This document shows positions 26,609-36,630 of a DNA stretch of 64,000 bases, piece after piece. Made by a program: the position numbers and the translations under genes. The notes under the pieces are model-generated. The model ran no database searches, was not told the origin of the DNA, and saw only the letters and a list, made by a program, of their open reading frames with translations. The stretch spans positions 372,001-436,000 of the forward strand of contig NZ_CAADFC020000033.1 in NCBI RefSeq assembly GCF_900696085.1, in the 5' to 3' direction. Source of the stretch: Bradyrhizobium ivorense (lineage in GTDB: Bacteria; Pseudomonadota; Alphaproteobacteria; Rhizobiales; Xanthobacteraceae). Numbering within the stretch: position 1 is the first letter of the stretch; every line of letters begins with the position of its first letter.

Positions 26609-26610
26609 CC

Positions 26611-26630
26611 GGCGCCGCCGTGGCGGCGCC
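26611..26630. terminator. Hairpin between convergent slyX and LysR genes
   Basis: GGCGCCGCC, 2 nt, GGCGGCGCC: a perfect 9-bp stem 2 nt after slyX and 4 nt before the LysR stop. There is no T-run, so it is a terminator candidate only. Confidence 0.45.
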
Positions 26631-26634
26631 AGGC

Positions 26635-27522
26635 TTACAGGTTGCTCACCTGACGGATCGGCTTGGCGCCGCTGAAGAACAGGCTAGACAGGCGCTGCAC
26701 CAGCGCCGTCGCGCGGCTTCCTTCGAGGCCCGGGCGCACGCACAGCAAGCGCTTCTGCACCGGCAGCTCCGGCAGGTAGTAGTCCTTGGCCGAAACCAGG
26801 AACGGCGGAATCATCCGCTCGGGGCACGCCGTCAGGCCGTAGCCGGCCCGTGCGGCCTCGAGCCGCAGCTGATGGTTCGGGCTTCTGAACACGATCTTGT
26901 AGGAGATGTTGTGCTTGGTCAGGGTGCGGATCATCCAGTCGTCACCCGGCCACGCCAGCACCGGGATCGGCGCCCCCGGCCGCAGCACAAAATCGCGTGA
27001 TCGCACCCAAACCGAGCGTTCGTCGGCCTCGTTGGCGATCGTCATCTCGTCTTCGGCCTCGAGCAACGGATTGCTGTAGACGAAGGCAATGTCGATGTAG
27101 CCGTCGATCAAGCCTCTGATGATCGTCGGCGACATGTCGGCGTGGACCAGGACATCGGCCAGCGCGTCGGACGGATGCAGCTTGAGGAATTCCTCGGCGA
27201 GCATCGTGCTCAACCCGAGCCGCAGCGGCTGCGGTCCTTCATGAGTGCCACCGAGCCGAAGCAGCTGGTCGTTCGCCTCCAGGATCCGCCGGGCCTGCTG
27301 CACGGCGACTTTTCCGAGTTCGGTGGTCGTGGTGCCATTGGCCGTTCTGATGAAGAGCGCGCCGCCGACCAGGCTCTGCAGTCGCTTCACCTGCGAGCTT
27401 ATCGCCGGCTGGCTGAGACCGAGCCGCTCCCCGGCCTTCGATAGGCTTCCTGTCTCTGCAATGGCAACGACCGTGCGAACGATCTCAGTAGGAATATTCA
27501 AATGCTGACGTGGTCTGTGCAT
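26635..27522 (-). CDS. LysR family transcriptional regulator
   Basis: 295 residues. The HTH is TVVAIAETGSLSKAGERLGLSQPAISSQVKRL at about residues 17-48, followed by the periplasmic-binding-like effector domain. I chose the ATG at 27522; an ATG at 27567 adds 15 non-conserved residues. The neighbouring gene on the other side is tadE, divergent. A LysR regulator commonly acts on such a divergent neighbour, but no matching enzyme gene is present, so the target is unknown. Confidence 0.85.
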   Translation of the reverse strand: MHRPRQHLNIPTEIVRTVVAIAETGSLSKAGERLGLSQPAISSQVKRLQSLVGGALFIRTANGTTTTELGKVAVQQARRILEANDQLLRLGGTHEGPQPLRLGLSTMLAEEFLKLHPSDALADVLVHADMSPTIIRGLIDGYIDIAFVYSNPLLEAEDEMTIANEADERSVWVRSRDFVLRPGAPIPVLAWPGDDWMIRTLTKHNISYKIVFRSPNHQLRLEAARAGYGLTACPERMIPPFLVSAKDYYLPELPVQKRLLCVRPGLEGSRATALVQRLSSLFFSGAKPIRQVSNL

Positions 27523-27909
27523 CGCGAGCGCTCCAATCTCAGCACGGGACGCAGTTACGATCTCCATAGTATGTGGTTGAGCTATACTAACATTTGGTTG
27601 CAGCTTGGTTTAGCTGCAATTTTCGGCGCCGATACAGTATTCCAGCCCCTTATGCATCGTTACGTGCATTGCTACGTAGTGCTACGGTATCGGACGAGGG
27701 CATCCGCCAGTCCGCGCTGCTGCACACCCGCATTTCTCCGGACATCGCATCAAGGATTTTGATCGCCCCATAAGGCATCGCGGACCCAATAAATTTGGTG
27801 CGGCCATTTGTCCGGATTGGCACCACTGATTCGCGGAAGCGTTTTCATAGTTTTCCTTAATCAAAGCCTCGCAACGTGGTGGCACAAATTGCATTGCGAG
27901 GTATGTGCA
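27523..27909. other. Divergent intergenic region, LysR/tadE
   Basis: No gene seen. This region is less GC-rich than its surroundings. It contains a stem-loop with a T-run (27598-27623) and a cluster of TACGT/TACGG elements (27661-27689) that includes TACGTA. Regulatory sites are likely here. Confidence 0.5.
27598..27623 (+). terminator. Stem-loop with T-run in the LysR/tadE region
   Basis: TTGCAGCT, loop TGGTTT, AGCTGCAA, then TTTT. It is a perfect 8-bp stem like a small terminator or the 3' end of a short RNA. No upstream coding gene on this strand ends near it. Confidence 0.4.
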
Positions 27910-28323
27910 ATGATCAGGTTTTTCCGCTGTCGAAGCGGCACATCGGCCGTCGAATTCGCACTGATGCTGCCGCTGTTTCTCGCCGTGATATTCGGCATCG
28001 TCGTGTTCGGCTCGTATCTGGCGATGGTGCATGGCGTTCAGCAACTCGCCGCCGAGGCGGCGCGATCATCGGTCGCCGGGATGACCGACACTGAACGCAA
28101 CAGCCTCGCGACGAGCTACGTCGCCGCGAACGCTTCGACCTACCCGCTATTGGTGCCCGGCAATCTCACGGTCAGCGCCGCGCCGTCGCCGTCGAACGCC
28201 AACGTCTATGTGGTGACGGTCAACTACAACGCGGCCAACAGCTTCATCTACAGCCTACCCTTCGTTCGCGCGCCGTCGACCACCATCGTGCGCTCGGCCG
28301 CAATCCAGTACGGAGGATTCTAA
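27910..28323 (+). CDS. tadE: TadE-like pilus assembly protein
   Basis: 137 residues. The N-terminus is RCRSGTSAVEFALMLPLFLAVIFG, the TadE/pseudopilin-like motif with a Gly and a Glu at +5 positions and a single membrane helix. The rest is exported. The ATG at 27910 has GAGG upstream; the frame opens further upstream without support. It pairs with the TadG-like gene 2 nt downstream. The rest of a tad/flp pilus cluster is absent from the window. Confidence 0.8.
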   Translation: MIRFFRCRSGTSAVEFALMLPLFLAVIFGIVVFGSYLAMVHGVQQLAAEAARSSVAGMTDTERNSLATSYVAANASTYPLLVPGNLTVSAAPSPSNANVYVVTVNYNAANSFIYSLPFVRAPSTTIVRSAAIQYGGF

Positions 28324-28325
28324 CA

Positions 28326-30002
28326 ATGAAAATGGCAGGGACCGTCAATCTGGTTCGGCGCTTCGGCGCCGATGAACGAGGCAACTTCGCGATGATCAGC
28401 GCGGGCCTGATGACACTGGTCATCGGCTGCGCCGGGCTTGCGGTCGATCTCGGCTCCATCTTCGCCGACCGGCGCAAGACGCAGAGCACCGCCGACCTCG
28501 CCGCGATCGTCGCTGCCGCCAATCTGAACAACCCGACCAACGCCGCCACCGCGACGGTGACGCAGAACAATTATCCGGCCAGCGCGCTGGTCAGGGTCGA
28601 AACCGGGACCTACACCGCAAACAGCGCGATCGCACCGCAGGCGCGGTTCGTGACCCCGGCCGTCGGCACCCCCAACGCCGCGCGCGTCACGCTGAATACC
28701 CAGACCCCGCTTTATTTCGCGCGCTACCTGACCGGCTCGAGCACCTTCTCGATCCGGACCACCGCCACCGCGACGTCCACCGAGATGGCGGCGTTCCAGA
28801 TCGGCTCGCGGCTGCTCGCGGTCAACGGCGGCGTGCTCAATGCGATGCTCGGCAGCATGCTCGGCACGACGATTTCGCTCTCGGTGATGGACTACAATGC
28901 GCTGATCAGCGCCAAGATCGACGCGCTGGATTTCCTGTCGGCGCTGGCGACGCGGGTCAGCCTGACCGGCGTCACCTACAGCGACCTCTTGAGCAGCAAC
29001 ATCAAGGTCGGCGACATCATGGCCGCCGCGCTGACCACGCAGCAGATCACCAACGGCGCGAACGCCGCGACCACCGCGCTGTCGACGATCTCGCAGGCCG
29101 TGACCGGCTCCTCGACCAAGATCACGCCCGGCTCGCTGGTCGACCTTGGCCCCTTTGCCAACCTCACGGTGGGGCAGAAGCCCAAGGTCGGCGCCAGCGT
29201 TTCGGTATTCGACCTCGTCAGCACGGTGGCGCAGATCGCCAACGGCAGCCACCAGATCGCAACCAGCGTGAATCTCGGCCTGCCCGGCATCGCCAATGTG
29301 AGCGTGCTCGCCACGGTCGGCGAGCGCCCCGTCGGCTCGAGCTGGATCGCGGTCGGCACCCAGGGCGTCAGCGTCCACACCGCGCAGACCCGGCTGCTGG
29401 TGTCGGTCCAGGTGCTCGGCAGCGGCAGCGTCTCGACGATCAACCTGCCGATCTATGTCGAGGTCGCCTCCGGCACCGCGACGCTCAATGCGGTGTCCTG
29501 CGGCCATCCGAACATCAACACGTCCCAGGTCACGATCGGGGTGACGCCGGGAATCATCGATGCGTGGATCGGCAATGTCACCGTTGCCGACATGACCAAC
29601 TTCACGCACAAGCCGAATCCGCCGCCGGCGACGCTGGTCAATGTGCTGGGCGCCACGGTCAGCGGGCTTGCCCATGCCGGCATGGGCAACACCACGCCGA
29701 CCAACGTCAATTTCAGCTACAGCGAGATTCAGTCGGGAACGAAGAAGACGGTGACGACGACCAATTTTCTCTCATCGCTGACCAGCAGCCTGCTCGGCGA
29801 CCTGTCCCTCACCATCGGTGTCGGCCCGCTCGGATTGCCGATTCCGGGACTGGGCGGCCTGGTCACCGGCATCCTGAACGGCGTGACCGGTCCGATCGAT
29901 CAGGTGCTGGCATCCTTGCTGGCGACGCTCGGCGTCGGTCTCGGCCAGGTCGACGTCACGGTGATGGGCATCCGCTGCGACGGCGCGGTTCTGGTGAACT
30001 AG
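28326..30002 (+). CDS. tadG: TadG-like protein
   Basis: 558 residues. DERGNFAMISAGLMTLVIGCAGLAVDLGS is the TadG N-terminal membrane anchor, followed by RRKTQSTADLAA, as in TadG/von Willebrand factor-like pilus proteins. The large C-terminal part is glycine/serine/threonine-rich and repetitive, without an evident VWA MIDAS motif. The start codon is 2 nt after tadE, and the GGAGG lies at the end of that gene. It may be a minor pseudopilin-like adhesion or assembly component. Confidence 0.75.
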   Translation: MKMAGTVNLVRRFGADERGNFAMISAGLMTLVIGCAGLAVDLGSIFADRRKTQSTADLAAIVAAANLNNPTNAATATVTQNNYPASALVRVETGTYTANSAIAPQARFVTPAVGTPNAARVTLNTQTPLYFARYLTGSSTFSIRTTATATSTEMAAFQIGSRLLAVNGGVLNAMLGSMLGTTISLSVMDYNALISAKIDALDFLSALATRVSLTGVTYSDLLSSNIKVGDIMAAALTTQQITNGANAATTALSTISQAVTGSSTKITPGSLVDLGPFANLTVGQKPKVGASVSVFDLVSTVAQIANGSHQIATSVNLGLPGIANVSVLATVGERPVGSSWIAVGTQGVSVHTAQTRLLVSVQVLGSGSVSTINLPIYVEVASGTATLNAVSCGHPNINTSQVTIGVTPGIIDAWIGNVTVADMTNFTHKPNPPPATLVNVLGATVSGLAHAGMGNTTPTNVNFSYSEIQSGTKKTVTTTNFLSSLTSSLLGDLSLTIGVGPLGLPIPGLGGLVTGILNGVTGPIDQVLASLLATLGVGLGQVDVTVMGIRCDGAVLVN

Positions 30003-30175
30003 CGCATGACCCCGGAGATGGGTGAAGCGGCTTTCCCTCGCGACCAACGCGGAACGCGTTTGCGCGGCGAACATGCGCAAACAAACAGCCAAAGCGCGAT
30101 GACGATTCAACACAATCTCGTCGCGCATTAGCGAACGTTCTCGGCCGGCACCATGACAGGGTCAGGAGACCTGCG

Positions 30176-30466
30176 GTGAGCACAACAATAAAACGGTACA
30201 AAACCGACAGCCAGCGAAACATCCTGATGAAGCGCGGCACGATCTACTTCCGCGACAGCAGCCTCGGATGCCTCGTGCTCAACATCTCGACCGGGGGCGC
30301 AGGTCTCGCCGTGGAAAGCGACGTCGCAATCCCGCTCGCGTTCGAACTCGAGATCGAGAGCGAACCGATCCGGCGGCGCTGCGTCGTCGCCTGGCGTCTG
30401 GAGCGCCGGCTCGGCGTGACCTTCGAGTTTGATCGGGTGCCGCGCCCCGGTCCCGGACCGATCTAG
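30176..30466 (+). CDS. PilZ-like domain protein
   Basis: 96 residues. RGTIYFRDSSLGCLVLNISTGGAGL carries an N-I-S-T-G-G-A motif matching the (D/N)xSxxG box of PilZ, which binds cyclic di-GMP. The upstream RxxxR box is not evident (TDSQRNILMKRG), so binding is uncertain. The GTG start at 30176 has AGGAG 7 nt upstream. It lies 173 nt after tadG on the same strand. Confidence 0.65.
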   Translation: MSTTIKRYKTDSQRNILMKRGTIYFRDSSLGCLVLNISTGGAGLAVESDVAIPLAFELEIESEPIRRRCVVAWRLERRLGVTFEFDRVPRPGPGPI

Positions 30467-30525
30467 GACTTCGCGTGCTAGAATCCGGCTTGCATCGTGG
30501 TTAGCGAAGCGCTGGTGCAAAGCCG

Positions 30526-31907
<1,382 letters not shown>

Positions 31908-31932
31908 AGTAGCCCGCAATCCGCTCTCTCAC

Positions 31933-32078
31933 CGTCACCCTGAGGTGGCCGCTTCTTCAGCGGCCCTCGAAGGGTCGACGGCCGGGTTGCCGCCACGAGT
32001 GGAACGTGCCGCGCGTGGAGATTTCCGGGCCGTGCATCCTTCGAGGCTCGCCGAAGAGGCGAGCACCTCAGGATGACG
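31933..32078. repeat. Family D palindromic repeat
   Basis: CCTGAGGTG (31939-31947) is mirrored by CACCTCAGG (32064-32072), with CCTTCGAGG/CCTCGAAGG pairs inside. It lies between convergent hemE and GMC oxidoreductase genes, ending 3 nt from the latter's stop codon. Only one copy was seen in this window. Confidence 0.75.
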
Positions 32079-32080
32079 GA

Positions 32081-33694
32081 TTACCGCGCGTCCTCCAGAA
32101 TCATATCCGAGGCCTTTTCCGCGATCATGATGGTCGGCGCGTTGGTGTTGCCCGACATCAGGTCCGGCATGATCGAGGCGTCGACCACGCGCAAGGCCTC
32201 GATGCCGCGCACCTTCAGCCGCTGGTCGACGACGGCGAGCGGATCGTTGCCCATCCGGCAGGTCGAGGTCGGGTGATAGACCGTGCCGCCGGTGCGGCGG
32301 CAGAATTCGAGCAGATCGTCGTCGCTGACCACCTTGGCGCCGGGATCGACCTCCGCGACCGCATAAGGCTTCAGCGCCGGCGCCGCCAGAATCTTGCGCA
32401 GGATGCGGATGCCGTCGATGAAGGCGCGGCGGTCGGTCTCGGTCGCCAGATAATTGATGCGGATTTCCGGCGGCACGCTGGCGTCGGCGCTCCTGATCTT
32501 CAGCGAACCGCGGCTTTCCGGGCGCAGCTGGCAGACCGAGGCGGTGAAGCCCGAGAACGGGTGCAACCTCTCGCCCATCTTGTCGGTCGAGAACGGCAGG
32601 AAGTGGATCTGAATGTCGGGCGAGGCCAGCCGCGGGCTGGTCTTGAAGAACGCGCCCGAGGTGCCGGCCGCGATCGTCAGCGGCCCCTTGCGCAGCGCGG
32701 CGTAGCGCAGGCCGGCCATGACCCGGCGCACCGGATTGTTGACGATATCGTTCAGCGTGACCGACTGCGCGCAGCGCGTGATGAGGCGCACCTGCATATG
32801 GTCCTGCAGATCGTTGCCGACGCCGGGCGCATCGAGCACGATCTCGATGCCGTGCTGCTTCAACAGATCGGCGGGACCGACGCCGGACAGCTGCAGCAAT
32901 TGCGGCGAGTTGTACGCGCCGCTCGACACCAGGATCTCCTTACGCGCCTTCGCCTTGCGCAGTTGCCCGTGCTGTTTGTACTCCACCGCGCTGGCACGCC
33001 TGCCCTCGAACAGGATGCGCTGCGCCAGCGCCGAGGTCTCGACGTGCAGATTGCCGCGCGTCAGCGCCGGCCGCAGATAGGACCACGCGGTGGACGCGCG
33101 CCGGCCGCGCCGGGTGGTGGTCTGGAAGAAGCCGGCGCCCTCCTGGGTCGCGCCGTTGAAATCCGGATTGGTCGGAATCCCGACCTCGGCCGCGGCATGC
33201 ACGAACGCTTCCGACAGCGGATCATGATGCCGCCAGTCCGACACCGGCAGCGGACCGCCGGCACCGTGATACTTGTCGCTGCCGCGCTGCTGATCTTCCG
33301 CCTTCCTGAAGTACGGCAGCACGTCGTCATAACCCCAGCCGGCATTGCCGCGCTGGCGCCAGCGGTCGTAGTCCTCGTGCTGGCCGCGCACATAGAGCAG
33401 GCCGTTGATAGAGCTGGAGCCGCCGAGCACCTTGCCGCGCGGCTGGAACACCTGCCGGCCGTTCAGACCCGGCTCCGGCTCGGTCTGGTACATCCAGTTG
33501 ACGGATTTTTCCTTGAACAGCTTGCCGTAGCCGAGTGGGATGTGGATCCAGATGTTGCTGTCCTTCGGGCCGGCCTCGAGCAGCAGCACCGAATGCTTGC
33601 CGTCGGCGCTCAGGCGGTTGGCGAGCACGCAGCCGGCCGAGCCGGCGCCGACGATGACGTAGTCGAATTCGGCCGCGTCATGATTGCTGTTCAC
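32081..33694 (-). CDS. GMC family FAD oxidoreductase (choline dehydrogenase-like)
   Basis: 537 residues. FAD-binding motif FDYVIVGAGSAGCVLANRLS, the family signature GKVLGGSSSINGLLYVRG, and the C-terminal STCRMGNDPLAVVDQRLKVRG with the active-site His region YHPTSTCRMG. It oxidises an alcohol or amino alcohol. I chose the GTG at 33694 because GGGGGAAG lies upstream; the open frame to 33838 is otherwise unsupported. It follows the MhpA-type hydroxylase by 61 nt and may belong to the same transcript. Confidence 0.88.
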   Translation of the reverse strand: MNSNHDAAEFDYVIVGAGSAGCVLANRLSADGKHSVLLLEAGPKDSNIWIHIPLGYGKLFKEKSVNWMYQTEPEPGLNGRQVFQPRGKVLGGSSSINGLLYVRGQHEDYDRWRQRGNAGWGYDDVLPYFRKAEDQQRGSDKYHGAGGPLPVSDWRHHDPLSEAFVHAAAEVGIPTNPDFNGATQEGAGFFQTTTRRGRRASTAWSYLRPALTRGNLHVETSALAQRILFEGRRASAVEYKQHGQLRKAKARKEILVSSGAYNSPQLLQLSGVGPADLLKQHGIEIVLDAPGVGNDLQDHMQVRLITRCAQSVTLNDIVNNPVRRVMAGLRYAALRKGPLTIAAGTSGAFFKTSPRLASPDIQIHFLPFSTDKMGERLHPFSGFTASVCQLRPESRGSLKIRSADASVPPEIRINYLATETDRRAFIDGIRILRKILAAPALKPYAVAEVDPGAKVVSDDDLLEFCRRTGGTVYHPTSTCRMGNDPLAVVDQRLKVRGIEALRVVDASIMPDLMSGNTNAPTIMIAEKASDMILEDAR

Positions 33695-33755
33695 TGGCTT
33701 CCCCCGGGAGATGTTGTTTCCTCGGTGGTACAGACAAAGCAGCGGCTTGAAAAGA

Positions 33756-35345
33756 TTAGCGCCCTGCGCTGAGGTTCTGGAGCAGTTGTCCGACAAGCAT
33801 ATTGAGCTCGTCGGCGCTGGCGGCGGCACCGAACACATAACGGTCGGGCCGCACGATCACCGCCGCGACGGTATTTTGCCGCATCCAGTCAGCGAACAAT
33901 CCGTCGCGCTCGACCACGGTGAGGATGCCATTGCTGTCCGTGGTCTCGCCTGACGTCGCGATGACGACGCGCTCGCCGGAGAGACGCTGCCAGGCGGCGC
34001 GTGACGCATCCGACAACCATGCCAGCGTCTCCGTTGTTGCCGCGACGATCGCGAACTCCGGTTTCAGCAGATCGTCCAGGCGGCAGGTCCGCCGATCCGG
34101 CGCACGCACATGGGGCTGCACGAACAGCCGTCCCGCGAGCTTTGCATCGCGCGCGATCAGGCCGGAGACGAGATCGGGAATGAACTTCTGCCGGATCGTC
34201 TCCGCCCGGCCGGCCTTCAGATCGGCGCGCAGCCGCGCATCGCGCTCGGCGGCGGCGACCGGATCGAGCTCGCCGATCACCTTGCCGAATTCCTTGGCGC
34301 TGGCGACCACCGCGCGGACATGCGGCTTGCGCTCGATCTCGTAGCTGTCGAGCAGCGCCTCGCCGGCGTCGCCGCGCAGCACCAGCCGCAGCTTCCAGGC
34401 CAGGTTGGCCGCGTCGCGGATGCCGGCGCAGAGTCCCTGCCCGAGGAACGGCGGCGTCTGGTGCACGGCATCGCCCATCAGCAGCACGCGGCGGTCGCGC
34501 CAGCGCTGTCCGAGCAGGGCGTGGAAGCGATAGACCGCCGAGCGCCAGATCGTGAGGTCGGAGATGTCGGTAAAACCTTTCAGCAGTTTTGCGACATTGT
34601 CGGGCGCGCCGGCGGCGTCCGGATCCTCGCCCTGCAACAGCTTGATCTCCCAGCGCCGCAGATTGCGCGGGCCGGGGATGAAGGTGCCGGGACGCGCTGG
34701 CCAGCAATACTGAAAGCCCTTGGCCGGCCGCTTGGCGGGCTCGCTGGTCAGGGTATCCACCACCATCCACCATTCATCGAAGGCGAGGTCTTCGAGGCCG
34801 ACACCAAGCTGCTTGCGCACAAAGCTGTTGGCGCCGTCGCAACCGACCAGGTACCGCGCGCGGATCACGAGCTCGTCGCCGGACTCGCGGCGGGCGACCA
34901 GGGTGGTCGCATCGTCATCCTGCTGCAGCGACACGCCGGTCGCGCCGAGAAAGACGTCGGCATTGCCGTGTTCGGCCAGCCTGTCGCGCAGCGCCTGTTC
35001 CGCCTCCGGCTGCACGAAGGTGACGTTGGGCATCCAGCCGAGCGGAAACGGCGGCGGCATCGGATCGAACTTCTTGATGATCTCGCCGTCGACGCCGAGA
35101 AAGTGCGAGCCGTTGTGCGGAGCGATCGCCCGCTCCATGGCGTCGCCGAGCCCGATCGCCTGGAAGATCCGCAGCGCCTCGTGGTCGAGCGTGATCGCGC
35201 GCGGCTTGTCGTAGACGACGCCGGCGCGCTCGACCACCGCGACGCGCAAGCCGCTGGTCGCGAGCAGATTGGCGAAGATCGCGCCGACCGGTCCGAGGCC
35301 GACGATCGCCACATCATAGATCGAATTCACCGGGGACGCCGACAT
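33756..35345 (-). CDS. FAD-dependent aromatic hydroxylase (MhpA-like)
   Basis: 529 residues. Class A flavoprotein monooxygenase that hydroxylates an aromatic ring with NAD(P)H and O2. It has the N-terminal FAD motif VAIVGLGPVGAIFANLL, the DG motif GCDGANSFVRKQLG, and the GD motif GDAVHQTPPFLGQGLCAG. Length and motifs fit 3-(3-hydroxyphenyl)propionate hydroxylase (MhpA). The start codon is one base after the stop of the upstream dioxygenase gene (TAGCATG), so translation is coupled. The exact aromatic substrate is not known. Confidence 0.87.
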   Translation of the reverse strand: MSASPVNSIYDVAIVGLGPVGAIFANLLATSGLRVAVVERAGVVYDKPRAITLDHEALRIFQAIGLGDAMERAIAPHNGSHFLGVDGEIIKKFDPMPPPFPLGWMPNVTFVQPEAEQALRDRLAEHGNADVFLGATGVSLQQDDDATTLVARRESGDELVIRARYLVGCDGANSFVRKQLGVGLEDLAFDEWWMVVDTLTSEPAKRPAKGFQYCWPARPGTFIPGPRNLRRWEIKLLQGEDPDAAGAPDNVAKLLKGFTDISDLTIWRSAVYRFHALLGQRWRDRRVLLMGDAVHQTPPFLGQGLCAGIRDAANLAWKLRLVLRGDAGEALLDSYEIERKPHVRAVVASAKEFGKVIGELDPVAAAERDARLRADLKAGRAETIRQKFIPDLVSGLIARDAKLAGRLFVQPHVRAPDRRTCRLDDLLKPEFAIVAATTETLAWLSDASRAAWQRLSGERVVIATSGETTDSNGILTVVERDGLFADWMRQNTVAAVIVRPDRYVFGAAASADELNMLVGQLLQNLSAGR

Positions 35346-35346
35346 G

Positions 35347-36346
35347 CTATTTCGCGAGATAGGCTTCGAGCGTCAGCGGCTTCGGCTTCAGCTGCGGCTC
35401 GCGGATCGCGACATCGGCGAACGGCGTCGCCTCCTCGAACCAGGCCTGCCGCGCCGGCAGGCCCCACGGAAACGAGATCGCATGGTCGGACGGATCCCAG
35501 CCGACCGGCTCGTTCTCGATGTCCATGATCTGGTAGTGGGTGTTGAACAGCTCGACGCGGTGGCCGTCGGGGTCGCGCATGTAGACATACATCGCGTGCC
35601 CCGGCCCGTGCCGCCCCGGGCCGCGCTCGACCGACGCGCCGTAGCCGAGTTCGCCGGCGACGTCGCAGGCGTGCAGCAGATGATGCACCTCGGGCGCCAG
35701 GAACGCGAAATGATGCAGGCGCGGGCCGGCGCCGTTGAAGAACACGATGTCGTGCGGATTGCCCTTGCGCTGCAGGAACACGCCGCGCAAATCGAACGCG
35801 CCTGAGGGCGCGATGTACTCGCTGAGGCGGAAGCCCGCGGCGGTGTAGAACTCGCACGCCTTGCGCACCTCCGGCGTCAGCACCTGGTAATGATCGATCG
35901 AGCCGCAGCGCCGAGCCGCCGGTGTGACGGCTGAACTTGGTGATCATGCGCGGCACGACCGGCATGGTCGCACAAAACTCCAGCGGCGTGCCGGCGGGAT
36001 CGGTCGCCTGCAGCGTGCGTCCCTGGTGCGGCACATCGACCCACATCGCGGTGCAGCCATGGGCCTCGAAAAACGCCTTCAGCCGCTCGAGGTCATGCTC
36101 CTGGAAAACCCGCAGGCCGAGCCGCGCGCACGCCGGCGCGTCGCCCCTGCGCAACACCAGGCTGTGATGGCACGCTTCCTCGATCCCACGGAAATACAGC
36201 GCGTCTCCGTCCTCCGCGGTCAGGATCAGCCCGATCACCTTTTCGTAGAACTGCCGGCTCGCCGCGAGGTCGCGGACGTGAAGCACGACATGGCTGGCGC
36301 GCGTGATGCGAAACCCGGGATCGTGGTTCGTGGTCGGGAGGCTCAT
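35347..36346 (-). pseudogene. Extradiol ring-cleavage dioxygenase (VOC type), frameshifted by GATC duplication
   Basis: Two overlapping frames together make one extradiol dioxygenase of about 331 residues. The first half (from the ATG at 36346) holds SHVVLHVRDLAASRQFY and an intact N-terminal VOC domain. The second half holds LHHFAFLAPEVHHLL and HRVELFNTHYQIMD, with the His and Glu iron ligands. The frame breaks at 35892-35899, where GATCGATC stands; removing one GATC restores LRLDHYQVLTPEVRKAC. It lies directly before the MhpA-type hydroxylase, so meta-cleavage of the product would be lost. Confidence 0.8.
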
Positions 36347-36630
36347 GCGCACCTTCTGGTTTGCCGTCGCGGGACATGACTCATCGCGAAAAACCGACGT
36401 GGGATCAAGCAGCGCGGCCGGCGGCAGCTTTTGCCGGTCACGTCACGTCACGGATCCGGCGCCGGGGTCAGGCGTGCATTTGTATCGATTTGTTAGCAAT
36501 GCCCGCGAACGGGAACCGGAACGCCCACCCGCCGCGGCACGGTTGATCCCAATAGTTCATAGTTTGTCAAAGGTTTGCAGCGAATTTTGCCGACGCGGCG
36601 CCGGGGCCCCATCGCGCGAGCAGCGTAGTG

